Below are positions 9,586 to 19,581 of a DNA stretch of 64,000 bases, one piece after another. The position numbers and the translations under genes are program-made. This stretch comes from Clostridia bacterium UC5.1-1D2 (GTDB lineage: Bacteria; Bacillota; Clostridia; Lachnospirales; Lachnospiraceae): the NCBI GenBank assembly GCA_001304855.1, contig BBZN01000011.1:62001-126000 (forward strand), written 5' to 3'. How positions within the stretch are numbered: the first letter of the stretch is position 1; each line of letters begins with the position of its first letter. The notes below the pieces were generated by a model, which saw only the letters and a list, made by a program, of their open reading frames with translations, was not told where the DNA came from and did not search any database.

Positions 9586-10383
9586 ATGGAGGCTGTATAC
9601 AGCTGGGTCAAGAGCATTATTTATTATATGATTTTCCTGTCGGTAGCCAACAACCTTCTGGCAGATTCCAAGTATGAGAAATACGTCCGTTTTTTTGCAG
9701 GGATGGTTCTCGTGCTTCTGGTGGTCAGCCCCTTTACCGGAAGCCTGAGGCTGGATGAACCGATCTCCGCCCTGTTTAGGTCCATCACTTTTCAGAATGA
9801 CGCCGAAGATTTGAAGGTGGATCTGTGGGGTATGGAGGACAGGCGTCTGGAGCAGATTATAAGGGGATATGAGGAGGCTGTAGAGAAGGATGTGGCCGCC
9901 ATGGCTGAGGCTGAGGGCTTCTCCTGCACACAGGCCCGGGTCACCATTGACGGCGACAGAGACAGCAGCCGGTACGGACAGGTAACAGATATACAGATGG
10001 AACTTCAGAAGGAGGCACGGGGGGCAGAGGAGAGCGGTTCTTATATAGGAAGCAGGCCGGTAAATGTGGAGAGTAATCAGATAGACAGCATCCAGGTGGA
10101 ACCGGTGGCTCTGGGAGAGGAGGGGGAGGAGACGGTCCTTTCCGAAAAGGATGCTGCCCGGGATAAAACCATCTGGGAAATGCCTTCTCTGGACAACGGC
10201 CCTGGAGAAACAGCTTCTGCGAGTCGTGGGGAAGGAGAAAAGACGGCCCGGGGAGGGGGAAAAACGGAAGGACAGCAGGAGAGCGGCGCTCTCCAATCAA
10301 AAATCAACGGTTTAACAGGAAAGGTGGCAAGTTATTATGGACTGGAAAGGTCGCATATCCAAGTTTGGTGGAAAAATGACTAA
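9586..10383 (+). CDS. spoIIIAF: Stage III sporulation protein AF
   Basis: Two N-terminal membrane helices (SIIYYMIFLSVANNLL and VRFFAGMVLVLLVVSPF) with the family segment ADSKYEKYVRFFAGMVLVL, then a long soluble domain with the ring-forming YscJ/FliF-like region and a low-complexity acidic stretch; 265 residues. ATG 9586 is taken; a GTG directly before it at 9583 is equally spaced from the GGGAGGAAGG site. Its 3' end overlaps spoIIIAG by 47 bp. Part of the intermembrane-space assembly of the sporulation channel. Confidence 0.92.
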   Translation: MEAVYSWVKSIIYYMIFLSVANNLLADSKYEKYVRFFAGMVLVLLVVSPFTGSLRLDEPISALFRSITFQNDAEDLKVDLWGMEDRRLEQIIRGYEEAVEKDVAAMAEAEGFSCTQARVTIDGDRDSSRYGQVTDIQMELQKEARGAEESGSYIGSRPVNVESNQIDSIQVEPVALGEEGEETVLSEKDAARDKTIWEMPSLDNGPGETASASRGEGEKTARGGGKTEGQQESGALQSKINGLTGKVASYYGLERSHIQVWWKND

Positions 10384-11046
10384 GGAAAAATGGCTGTTTT
10401 TACTGCTGGTGGGAGTTTTGTTCATGATATTATCTTTCCCGCTGCCGGGAAGCGGAGCGAGGGAAAAGTCTGAAAAAGCAAAGACCCAGTCGGCCGCAGA
10501 GGGCGCTGTACCCCTGTGGACCGGAGATTTTGGAGAGGCGGCTGAAACGAATGGGGGAGGATCGGAGGGCGGATTTTTTGCTTCCGGTTCAACTGAAGGG
10601 GAGGAAGCCAGCCCGGCCGCAGCCCCGGCAGCCAAGGAGGGGTCTTACGAGGCGCAGCTGGAAGCCAGAATAAAAGATATTCTGAAATCTGTGGACGGCG
10701 TGGGCAAGGTGGATGTGATGGTAGTCCTGAAATCCTCCAGCGAAAAGGTAGTCAGGGTGGACCGTTCCACCAACACAAGCGCGACCCAGGAAAAGGACTC
10801 GGGGGAGGCACCAGGGATGTGAGCAGCAGCCAGACAGAAGAGAATACGGTTCTGGCGGGAGCCGGCAGCAGTACAAGCGGCAGCAGCCCCATTATCGAGA
10901 AGGAGATAAGCCCCGAAATCTCAGGAATTATCATAAGTGCAGAGGGCGGAGGCAGCGGAAGAGTGAAATCTGAAATTTCTGAGGCAATGGAAGCATTATT
11001 TGGCTTGCCACCACATAAAATAAAAGTATTAAAGCGGGTGGAATAA
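10337..11046 (+). CDS. spoIIIAG: Stage III sporulation protein AG (one frameshift)
   Basis: Forms a large ring in the space between forespore membranes. One membrane helix (KWLFLLLVGVLFMILSFPL) follows the family start MDWKGRISKFGGKM; then comes a Ala/Gly/Glu-rich linker, and the ring-building domain (YEAQLEARIKDILKSVDGVGKVDVMVVL) and its C-terminal part (EISPEISGIIISAEGGGSG..PHKIKVLKRVE). A lost G in the run at about 10803 breaks the frame; restoring it gives DSGGGTRDVSSSQ. The start lies inside the end of spoIIIAF. Confidence 0.92.
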
Positions 11047-11064
11047 ATAAAGGAGTGCAGGTAT

Positions 11065-11877
11065 ATGAAAATCAAGAATATGAGACAGGTAAAAGAGCAC
11101 ATGAAAGACATGAACATGAAACGCTTGTTCCGCAGAAACCAGATTATCATCACGACGCTGGCTGTTATGATTGCGGCTGCAGGCTACCTGAATTACGCAG
11201 GCAAAAAGGACCTGGCAGAGGGCAACCGGGTTTACGAGGCGGGGGCCATGGATATTTCAGACCAGGATATCCTGGCAGAGAATCAGGCTGCGTCCTTAAA
11301 TGCTCAGGCCGACCTGATGGAAATTCCAAGCCTGGACCAGGATCCCTCGGATTTGGATGCGGTTCAGCCTGAGGCGGGAACAGACCAGATGGCCCAGGCC
11401 GATACCGGGGTGGAGGAGGCGACCCAGGCGGGGGCGGACACCCGGCAGATGGCCGACGGTTCCGCGCAGACCGGACTGGAAAATCCCGGTGAGGCCGTAC
11501 TTACAAGCGGTATGAACGTGGCGGATTACATAGCCAATGTACAGCTCAGCAGAGAGCAGATCCGCGCAAAGAACAAAGAAACGCTGATGGAGCTTATCAA
11601 CAGCGCCAGCATTGACGAGGCTGCCAAGCAGCAGGCAATCCAGGATATGATCAAACTGACCGAGATTTCCGAGAAGGAGAATGCGGCGGAAACCCTTTTG
11701 ATGGCAAAAGGCTTTGCAGATCCGGTTGTGAGCATTACGGCAGAGAAGGTGGACGTTGTCATCAACGCTCCTTCTATCACGGATCCCCAGAGAGCGCAGA
11801 TTGAGGATATTGTAAAGAGAAAAGCAGAGGTGGGAGCGGATCAGATTATTATCACACTGTTGAATATGGCGGAATAA
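11065..11877 (+). CDS. spoIIIAH: Stage III sporulation protein AH
   Basis: Mother-cell partner of SpoIIQ; together they bridge the two forespore membranes. The N-terminus is basic, then one membrane helix (IIITTLAVMIAAAGYLNYAG). An Asp/Gln/Ala-rich spacer of roughly 110 residues leads to the YscJ/FliF-like domain from about residue 165 (LSREQIRAKNKETLMELINS..VVINAPSITDPQRAQIEDIV). 270 residues, intact, last gene of the operon. A terminator lies 25 bp downstream. Confidence 0.95.
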   Translation: MKIKNMRQVKEHMKDMNMKRLFRRNQIIITTLAVMIAAAGYLNYAGKKDLAEGNRVYEAGAMDISDQDILAENQAASLNAQADLMEIPSLDQDPSDLDAVQPEAGTDQMAQADTGVEEATQAGADTRQMADGSAQTGLENPGEAVLTSGMNVADYIANVQLSREQIRAKNKETLMELINSASIDEAAKQQAIQDMIKLTEISEKENAAETLLMAKGFADPVVSITAEKVDVVINAPSITDPQRAQIEDIVKRKAEVGADQIIITLLNMAE

Positions 11878-11902
11878 AGAACTGGAAAAGAATAACGACT
11901 TC

Positions 11903-11940
11903 AGGCCCCCTTTTAGTTTTGCAGACGGGGGCCTTTCTTA
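11903..11940 (+). terminator. Terminator of the spoIIIA operon
   Basis: AGGCCCCC (11903-11910) pairs with GGGGGCCT (11927-11934), followed by TTTCTT. It also sits at the 3' end of the convergent marR-type gene. Confidence 0.85.
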
Positions 11941-11943
11941 TAT

Positions 11944-12498
11944 TCAGGGTTTTTCCTCCTCGTCTTCGCCGGTATCCAGAAACAGATCCTGGGAAGCGGA
12001 GATCTGGGAGGACAGGAGGACGATGTAAATATCCACCATGCGGTAGAAGGTCTGTATATCTTCCAGGGAGCACAATTTCAGCATCTGGGCCAGAATTCCG
12101 TTTCTGTCGTCCAGATCATTGTCGTTCAGCCTCTGTATCACCTTCATGCCCTTGAGTGTGGGATAGAGCAGGCTGGATTTGGCGTCCGCCGGATTGGCTT
12201 CCCTTAAGATGTAGTCCTTGGTTTCCAATTTTTTTGTAAGCTGAGAGATAGCTCCCTTTGTCCGGCCAAACTGTTCGCACAGGATTGCATTGGTAGTGCC
12301 TGGAGAAGTGGCGATATACATAAGGATACCGCCCTCAACCATAGTAATGGTTTCGCCGTTGCCCAAATCCTGGGGCTGAGAAGCAAAACGGTTTAAAAGA
12401 GAGGCCAGCTGAGTCATGCGGCCAGGGCGCTGGTTGATTAACCGGTTTGTTATATTCATGTGCTGAATATAACGCTTGTTTTTCTTGTCGCTGTTCAT
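11944..12498 (-). CDS. MarR-family transcriptional regulator
   Basis: A 184-residue winged-helix regulator. The recognition region (TTNAILCEQFGRTKGAISQLTKKLETKDYI) and the wing (REANPADAKSSLLYPTLKGMKVI) match MarR proteins; the ends form the dimer helices. The ATG at 12498 is chosen because GGAGGT lies eight bases before it; an upstream in-frame start has no site. It is transcribed away from the peptide-transport operon whose promoter is about 270 bp away, so it may regulate that operon, but nothing shows this directly. Confidence 0.85.
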   Translation of the reverse strand: MNSDKKNKRYIQHMNITNRLINQRPGRMTQLASLLNRFASQPQDLGNGETITMVEGGILMYIATSPGTTNAILCEQFGRTKGAISQLTKKLETKDYILREANPADAKSSLLYPTLKGMKVIQRLNDNDLDDRNGILAQMLKLCSLEDIQTFYRMVDIYIVLLSSQISASQDLFLDTGEDEEEKP

Positions 12499-12763
12499 AT
12501 TAGATGACCTCCGGGAGCAGTTGGTATTTAACAAAATTACGGATTGATTTAGATGAACTTTGTTATATATAGAGTAATATGATTTTAGTTTAAAGTCAAT
12601 ACTAAAATGCATAAAACGAATATGGTTAAATTAATGGTAAAATATCGGGATGAACCAGTTTATAATAGTGAATATGTATCTATAAAAACAAAATACAATC
12701 TAATTTTCAGTAAAGTTTAACCAAAAATGAATATTCTGAATATTAAATATTGAACCAAACATA

Positions 12764-12792
12764 TTGACAAGCATTTAAAAATAGTATAGAAT
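12764..12792 (+). promoter_or_regulatory. Sigma-A promoter of the peptide/hydroxy-acid operon
   Basis: TTGACA (12764-12769), a 17-bp spacer and TAGAAT (12787-12792). It predicts a transcript starting near 12800, just before a structured leader. The surrounding 12499-12763 is AT-rich and has no gene. Confidence 0.7.
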
Positions 12793-12806
12793 CTAAACAA
12801 CCAATA

Positions 12807-12914
12807 GTGCTGCGGAGACTTCTGTCTGAATGACAGGCTGTGTGAATAATCCCCACGGGGAGGGGAGGACTTGGTTTCGATACCAAACAATGTTACGGGG
12901 CTGAAGCCGCAGCA
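12807..12914 (+). ncRNA. Unclassified structured 5' leader (candidate riboswitch)
   Basis: The leader between the promoter and the binding-protein gene folds as a closed multi-branch structure. GCTGCGG (about 12809-12815) pairs with CCGCAGC (12907-12913) as the closing stem. Inside are CTGTC/GACAG, TCCCC/GGGGA and TTGGT/ACCAA hairpins. The purine-rich joins GTGTGAATAA and GTTACGGGGCTGAAG could form a core. It starts within about 10 nt of the predicted transcript start, as riboswitches do, and the ribosome site follows 43 nt later. I do not recognise the class. Confidence 0.5.
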
Positions 12915-12970
12915 GGTACGGTGAGGATATTTCAACCATAACGAAACTATGTAAAAGGAGGATGTCAGTA

Positions 12971-14672
12971 TTGAAGAAAACAAATTTAAAGCGGGTTGCA
13001 GCATTGGTTCTCTGTGCGGCGGTAGTTGGCTCTACAGCAGCCTGTTCAGGTGGAGGCTCCGGTTCGGGAACTTCGGCGGGCTCCGGGACAACCGCGGCGT
13101 CAGGCGGAGAGGGAGAGGCTCAGGCCCAGGCGGTATCGGATGAGTATCGGGACACCATCATATTCGCCATTGATCAGGAACCGCCTTCCATGTGCGGTTT
13201 GACAATGCGCTCCACTACGCCTTCCTACATGACCATGATGGAAACTACCCAGATGGTCAATGAGCTGGTTCTGGCAGAGCGGGAAGCGAGTTTGTGGAAG
13301 AAGTGAAGATGGCGCTCATTACAGACTATGAAGTTTCTGAGGATGACCTGACCTGGACGTTTACCGTAAAGGACGGAATGAAGTTTACCAAGGGGAATCC
13401 AATCACTGCCAAGGACATTGTTGCAACCTTTAAGACGCTGGTTCCTTTTGAGGAGGGAGATCCTCTGGCAGTGCCGAAGGGACATTACGCACAGTTTAAG
13501 AGCGTTGATTACATCGACGATTCACATTTCTCCATTACTACCTACGAGCCACTCCTGCTATGATGCGTATTCTCTGCAGCTACAGCTCGGGCGTGTGGGA
13601 CGCAGAGCTTTTGGAGCAGTATTCTCTGGATCAGCTGGGACTTTCCTATGACACGATGAATGCGTCGGGTCCCTACCAGCTGAAGGAGTGGAAATCCGGC
13701 GAATACCTTCTCTTTGAAGCCAACCCCAACTACTATACGGTTTCCGTTACGGGCGAGAATGCAAAGACTCCGTATTTAAAGGTTGTTTTCATCCCTGACA
13801 CGGCAGCCCGCGCTGCGGCTCTGGAATCCGGGGAGGTGGACATCGCCTATGGATTGTCCGCAGAGTATGCAGGACTTCTGGAGGGGAATCCTGACTTCGT
13901 AGTGGAGGGAGCGGACGACTGCTCCATCTACAATGTGCGTTTCGGATGTAACGATCCCATCATGTCCAATGTAAAGGTCCGCCAGGCTCTCCTCTATGCC
14001 CTGGATACCAACGCGATTGCATCCAATCTTTACGGAAAGTATTTTAATGAAGTGAGAGGCTTCTCCAGCCATGTAATCTGGGGTTTCTTAGATGAAGGAC
14101 ATATTGACCAGGATCAGGCAAAGGCCAGGGAGCTTCTGGCGGAGGCCGGGTACCCTGACGGATTTGATACCAAGATTTACGCCTCCACCACAGGCTACAA
14201 GTATGTGGAGCTGGCCGAGGCCGTCTCCGCGCAGCTGGCGGAGATTGGAGTAAATGCGGAAGTGATTCCTGTAGAGAACTCTGTGTACATGGAGAAAATC
14301 GGCGGCAGCAAGATTGAGGACTTTGATTATCCGCTGTTCATCAAGGAGACGGGCGGACGTACCCGGGAATTCGGAGGCGTTGTACATACCTGGTATGAAA
14401 CTTCGCCGGACGGCACCAACACATTGCAGAACAACGGTTTCTACAGCAACGCCCAGGTAGATGAACTGTCTGCAAAGGCAAATGCAACCATGGACGACGC
14501 AGAACGTCTGAAGCTGTTCCATGAGATCCAGAAGATCTGCTATACCCAGGATCCGCCTCAGATCAACATTGCGGAGATGGTGGACATTATCTGTTATTCT
14601 TCAAAGCTTGAAGGCGCATGGTGTAATGCAGGCGGCTGTATCGAATTTGATCAGGCGACGATGAAAAAGTAA
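12971..14672 (+). CDS. Peptide ABC transporter substrate-binding lipoprotein (frameshifted)
   Basis: SBP_bac_5 family binding protein, anchored outside the membrane, that delivers peptides or similar ligands to the permease encoded next. The TTG at 12971 is preferred to the ATG at 12962 because AAAGGAGG lies nine bases upstream and the product then starts as a classic lipoprotein signal (KKTNLKRVAALVLCAAVVG with STAAC lipobox), followed by a Gly/Ser linker. Family segments include NPITAKDIVATF, VRQALLYALD and LLAEAGYPDGF. Breaks near 13285 and 13553 are single-base losses. About 565 residues after repair. Confidence 0.88.
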
Positions 14673-14689
14673 ATAAGTTAGCTGTTTTC

Positions 14690-14722
14690 ATACAACCGGA
14701 AGCCCAGTGCTTCCGGTTGTAT
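14690..14722 (+). promoter_or_regulatory. Perfect 14-bp hairpin between binding protein and permease genes
   Basis: ATACAACCGGAAGC (14690-14703) and its exact complement (14709-14722) flank a CCAGT loop. No T run follows, so it is more likely an mRNA-stabilising or partial attenuation hairpin that keeps the binding-protein message more abundant than the permease genes. Confidence 0.65.
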
Positions 14723-14774
14723 ACAAAAACAGGGAATTCTTCAGGGAAAAACAACATGAAGGAGGTGTTTTTCG

Positions 14775-15693
14775 GTGCTTGAATATATAGGGAAACGTTT
14801 GATTCAGATTATACCTGTTCTGCTCATTGTTTCCTTTTTAATTGTTTCCATTACCCGGATGGTGCCGGGGGATCCGGTGAGAAACATACTGGCGAGGAAG
14901 CCAACGTGGAACAGTATGAAGAACTGCGGGAAAAGTTCGGCCTGGATAAGCCCATACTGATCCAGTACGGAAACTATGTAAAAGGACTCCTTAAAGGAGA
15001 TATGGGCACCACTTATTTCAGAAATCTTCCTGTCTCTAAGGAGATTGGAACAAGGTATCCCAATACCTTCAAAATAGCGGTAGTTGCAGCGGTGGTATCC
15101 TCCATTATAGGAATTGTGCTGGGAGTGTCGGCGGCGTTGAAGCGGGGGAAGTTCCTGGACAGCCTGATAATGGTTTTGTCCCTCATTGCCCTCTCCACCC
15201 CGATTTTCTTTCTGTCCATTGTGCTTATGGTTATATTCGGGGTTCAGCTGAAGGCGCTGCCCATTATGGGGCTGTCCTCATGGAAGCATTACATTCTTCC
15301 GTGGCCTCCCTGGCAACCCAGTCTGTTGCCACCATTTCCAGAACCATGCGTTCCGCCATGCTGGACGTTATGGGGGAGGACTACATACGGACAGCCCTGG
15401 CCTGCGGCGTGCCGCGGCATGTAGTCATCTATAAAAATGCTATCCGCAATGCCATGATTCCGGTTATTACGGCAATCGGCGTCCAGTTCGGACAGCTCCT
15501 TACAGGCGCGGTAATCACGGAGACTGTATTCTCCATCAACGGCATGGGAAGTTACATGGTAAACGGCGTCATGAGCCGTGATTATCCGGTAGTCCAGGGC
15601 ACGATTCTGGTATTCGCCCTTGTCTTTGTGGTTGTAAATCTCATAACAGATTTGTGCTACGGACTTTTTGACCCCCGCATTTCATATAAGTAA
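14775..15693 (+). CDS. dppB: Peptide ABC transporter permease, DppB type (frameshifted)
   Basis: First membrane subunit of the peptide importer, DppB/OppB family. GTG start at 14775 after GGAGGTG. The N-terminal helix and MVPGDPVRNIL motif are typical, then LREKFGLDKPILIQYGNYV, four further helices, and the EAA loop region (MRSAMLDVMGEDYIRTALACGVPRH) that contacts the ATPases. Breaks near 14890 and 15290 split the frame. About 306 residues after repair. It belongs with the next three genes. Confidence 0.9.
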
Positions 15694-15714
15694 GAATTGG
15701 GATAGGAAGATACT

Positions 15715-16582
15715 ATGGAAAAGACAACTAATACAAAAAGAAAATTCATAAAAAATCCGGTTTTGAGACGTTTCCTGAAGCGGCCCACCACGATTATCGG
15801 AAGCATCGTGCTAATAGTATTCTTCTTGGTGGCGGTTGTGGGCCCCTTCGTGATACCGGGGAATCCCTATGAGGTGGATTTGGTCAGCAAATATCTGGCT
15901 CCCAGTGCATCCCACTGGCTGGGAACGGACAATTTAGGCAGGGATACGCTCACACGTATGATATACGGAGCCAGGACCACCCTTTTGGTAAGCTTTCTGG
16001 CCGTGGCCATCGGTTCGGTTACAGGCGTGCTTCTGGGATTGTGTGCAGGTTACTTCGGAGGCTATACTGACACGCTGCTGTCGCGCTTCATCGACATTCT
16101 GCTGGCATTCCCCGGACTTTTGCTGGCGATCCTGGTAGTTGCGGTTCTGGGATCGGGGACTATGAACACGATTATAGCGATCTCGTTCTTTTCCATTCCC
16201 GGAATGGCCCGGAGAACCAGAGGAATGGTCACAAGCATAAAAAACGGGAATATGTACAGGCGTGTCATATATTCGGCGCCAGCAACGCCCGGATTATCGC
16301 CACCCACATTTTCCCCAACTGCACCTCTCTGATTATTGTGGATGTGACGCTGGCTCTGGGAACTGCCATTCTCACCTCCTCGGCCCTATCCTTCCTGGGA
16401 CTGGGCGTACAGCCCCCACTGCCGAGTGGGGAGCCATGATGAACCAGGCCCGTGAGATGATCCGCATTGCGCCGGTTCACGCCATTATTCCGGGCATTGC
16501 CATCACGCTTGTGGTGCTGAGTTTCAGCCTGGTAGGAGACGGACTCCGCGATGCCCTTGACCCGAAATTGAAGAATAGCTAA
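15715..16582 (+). CDS. dppC: Peptide ABC transporter permease, DppC type (frameshifted)
   Basis: Second membrane subunit of the importer. It shows the DppC hallmark [21 protein letters not shown] after the first helix, then [13 protein letters not shown], the EAA loop ([20 protein letters not shown], seen across the break), and ends with [15 protein letters not shown]. Breaks at about 16250 and 16418. The gene sits 21 bp after dppB and 14 bp before the first ATPase gene. Confidence 0.9.
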
Positions 16583-16596
16583 GTGGGGATGAAAAA

Positions 16597-17584
16597 ATGG
16601 AACAAAACATTTTAGAGGTAAAACATCTTAAAACATACTTTTATACAGAAGAAGGGGTTGTCCGCGGCGTAGATGATCTGAGCTATGATCTGAAGGAAAA
16701 GGAAACCCTGGCCATTGTGGGGGAGTCGGGCTGCGGAAAAAGCGTCAGCTCCCTGTCCCTTCTGCGCATCATCCAGAGCCCGCCGGCAGAATTGAGAAGG
16801 AAAGCCAGATACTCTTTGAGGGTAAAGATATTCTGAAGATGAGTGAGAAAGAAATGCAGGATATCAGAGGAAATGAGATTTCCATGATTTTCCAGGAGCC
16901 TATGACCTCCCTGAATCCTGTGTTTACCGTGGGACAGCAGATACACCAGATACTCCATTACCACCAGAAGCTGAGTAAGAAGGAGGCTATGAAGCGGGTT
17001 GTGGAGATGATACGGCTGGTTGGGATACCCTCCCCTGAGATGGTGGTTAACCAGTATCCCCACCAGCTTTCCGGCGGCATGAGGCAGAGGGTGATGATCG
17101 CCATGGCCCTGGCCTGCAATCCCAGGATCCTGATCGCGGACGAACCTACCACAGCCCTGGATGTAACTGTTCAGGCCCAGATTCTCCGCCTGATGGCAGA
17201 ACTGAAAGAACGGTTCAAAACGGCCATCATTTTGATTACCCATGATATGGGAGTGGTGGCGAGATGGCGGACAATGTGCTGGTTATGTATGCAGGACAGG
17301 CGGTGGAGTACGCCAATGTGAAGGACATATTTGCGGCTCCCAGGCATCCTTATACCCAGGGCCTTCTCAAATCCATTCCCAAGCTTCATGAGGATGTGGA
17401 CCGTCTCTATGCAATCAAAGGCTCTGTGCCCAGCGCGGTGAATTTTCCCAAGGGCTGCCGGTTTGCGCCCAGATGTGAGAACTGCAGCCAGGTCTGTAAG
17501 GAGCAGCCGCCGGAGCTTTACCACATAGGGAAGGGCAGACAGGTGAGATGTCATTTATATGCAGCGGGGAGGGATGAGAAGTGA
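16597..17584 (+). CDS. dppD: Peptide ABC transporter ATP-binding protein, DppD type (frameshifted)
   Basis: One of two ATPases powering import. Walker [10 protein letters not shown]-loop [10 protein letters not shown], signature LSGGMRQRV, Walker [13 protein letters not shown] and the switch histidine ITHD are all visible. The C-terminus carries the oligopeptide-ATPase extension with cysteines ([15 protein letters not shown]) that in relatives binds an Fe4S4 cluster. Breaks near 16800, 16836 and 17262. The stop overlaps the GTG start of the next gene. Confidence 0.9.
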
Positions 17585-18628
17585 GCGAGGTAATCCTGTC
17601 GGTTAAAGATTTAAAAATCCATTACCCCATTAAAATGAAGGTGAAAGGAAAGCTGCTTTCACAGAAGAACTGCGTTCAGGCTGTGAACGGAATCACCTTT
17701 GACGTGTATAAAGGGGAAACCCTTGGTATTGTAGGGGAATCCGGCTGCGGAAAGTCTACTACAGGCCGGGCCGTTGTCCGTCTGGAGCGTCCCACTGCAG
17801 GCCAGGTGCTTTATAAGAATCAGGACATCTGGAAGTATGACAAAGAGCAGCTCTTTTCCTACAGAAAAAAGGCCCAGATGATATTTCAGGACGCATACTC
17901 CACGCTGGACCCCAGATTTACCGTAGGCCGGAGCATTATGGAGCCGTTGGTTATTCACGGCATAGGCACGAAGGAGGAGCGGGAGAAGAGGGGCAGACAG
18001 CTGATGGAGGATGTGGGACTTCCTGTAACCTATTTCAACCGGTATCCCCACGAGTTCTCAGGAGGCCAGCGCCAGAGAATCGGGGTGGCCAGGGCGTTGA
18101 CTTTAAGCCTGAGATTCTGGTCTGCGACGAACCTGTGTCGGCTCTGGATGTGTCTGTTCAGGCGCAGATTCTCAACCTTATGAAGGATCTCCAGGGGAAA
18201 TTCGGACTGACCTATATATTTATCTCCCATAATCTGAGCGTGGTAAAGCACCTGTGCGATCGAATCGGCGTTATCTACCTGGGAAATCTGGTGGAGCTGG
18301 CAGGAAAGGAAGAGCTTTTTAAGAATATGCTTCATCCCTATACCCAGGCGCTGATATCGGCCATCCCCATCCCCGACCCCTCTTTGGAGCGGGAGAAAAT
18401 ACTTTTAGAGGGAGATGTGCCCACCCCTATCAATCCGCCAAAGGGGTGTCCCTTTGCCACCCGGTGTATGTACGCAGCCGAACTGTGTAAAAGGGAAAGA
18501 CCCGGTCTGGAGGATGTGGCGGAGGCCATCGCGTGGCCTGCCATATATACGGCGGCGGCAGGGAGGAGATGAGAAAGCAGATGGAGGAGAAAGGAATTGC
18601 TCCGCCCCGGAGGGCAGGAATTCTCTAG
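17581..18628 (+). CDS. dppF: Peptide ABC transporter ATP-binding protein, DppF type (frameshifted)
   Basis: Second ATPase of the importer. GTG start at 17581 overlaps the stop of dppD. Walker [11 protein letters not shown]-loop [10 protein letters not shown], signature FSGGQRQRI, Walker B ([12 protein letters not shown], across a break near 18105 where an A is lost), and the C-terminal [15 protein letters not shown] cysteine motif. A second break near 18520, one lost G, otherwise ends the frame at 18572; repaired, it reads [14 protein letters not shown] and stops at 18628. Confidence 0.88.
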
Positions 18629-18707
18629 ATATGCAGATAGAACATTCTCCCCCGGAGTTTGCGTGTAGATGGGGGCGGAGGTTGATCAAAAGAAAGGAAG
18701 CGTTGAG

Positions 18708-19152
18708 ATGAAGATAGCTGTTGGCGCCCAGGCTCCGCCTTTGAGTTGAAAGAGGCGGTGAAGAAAGCTCTGTCAGAAAAGGGACACGAGGTATTTGACG
18801 TAGGTCAGACAGATCCGGAGGATACCCGGCATTATTTTGTGGATTCGGTGGAGCAGGTGGCTGAGATGATAATCAGCGGCCGCTGCCAGCGGGGGATTGT
18901 TATGTGCGGAAGCGGCGCGGGAGTTTCCCTTGTGGCAAATAAAATAAAGGGGATTTACTGCGTGGCCTGTGAGAGTATTTTTACAGCTGAGCGCATCCAC
19001 CTTTTTAACCAGGCCAATGTGATGGCTATGGGGGCTATGGCGGTGAGCGGGAAAAAGCCTGCGAGATGGCGCTGGCCTTTGTGGACAGCCGGTTCGGAGG
19101 CGGGGGAGCCCTGGAGCATGTAAAGAAGATAGAAGAAAAATATTTTAAATAA
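18708..19152 (+). CDS. RpiB/LacAB-family sugar-phosphate isomerase-like protein (frameshifted)
   Basis: About 147 residues of the RpiB/LacA/LacB fold: N-terminal AFELKEAVKKALSEKGHEVFDVG, then VMCGSGAGVSLVANKIKGIYC, matching the phosphate-binding loop of the family. Breaks near 18725 and 19050, each repaired by one G. After repair the usual SDHAG motif at the N-terminus reads GAQGSA, so the Asp and His that normally open the sugar ring are absent. It may therefore act on another substrate. It sits between the transporter genes and the small paralogues in one operon. Confidence 0.7.
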
Positions 19153-19170
19153 TCAGGAGGAAATCGGTAA

Positions 19171-19565
19171 ATGGCTATGATGGTTGCCTCAATCCCTAAG
19201 GGATATTCCCGGGAGACAAAGGACCGGTTTATTGCGGCCCTGGGAGATGTGGAATGCCTGGGTTTTGGCATGCCAGAAAGTATGAGCATGTTTATCTAAT
19301 GGAGTTTGACGCCGGGCATTCGGATGAGTTGATGAAGAAAACCAAGTATGTAGTGGTCTACACAGGCGCAGGCAAGAAGGTTTCTGCAAAAAGCAAAATC
19401 GCAGAACTTTTTAAGGAAAAATGCGACCAGGTATTCGGAGCGGGGGATACGGAGTATGCGTCGGTGATCATAGAGGAACACAATAACTGGATGATCTCCT
19501 GCGAAGGTGAAATGCGGTGTGAGGATGCAGAAGCAGTTGCGCAGCAGAAGGCATATCAGGAGTAA
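19171..19565 (+). CDS. Tautomerase-like small protein, paralogue 1 (frameshifted)
   Basis: About 131 residues after one break near 19262. The predicted pattern is beta-alpha-beta twice: MVASIPKGYSRETKDRFIAAL, then VYLMEF, then YVVVYTGAGKKVSAKSKIAELF and a final strand with ISCEGEMR. This duplicated layout is that of the tautomerase superfamily, but the catalytic N-terminal proline is absent (Met-Ala-Met). It is closest to the next gene. Family assignment is inferred from pattern, not from a search. Confidence 0.45.
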
Positions 19566-19581
19566 ATAAGGAGGATATGAG

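Noticed and set aside
7742-10296. Long reverse-strand reading frames (514 and 337 codons) opposite spoIIIAE and spoIIIAF
   Set aside because: They are low-complexity, His/Gln/Pro-rich translations opposite well-conserved genes in a GC-rich stretch; no family motifs and no ribosome sites.
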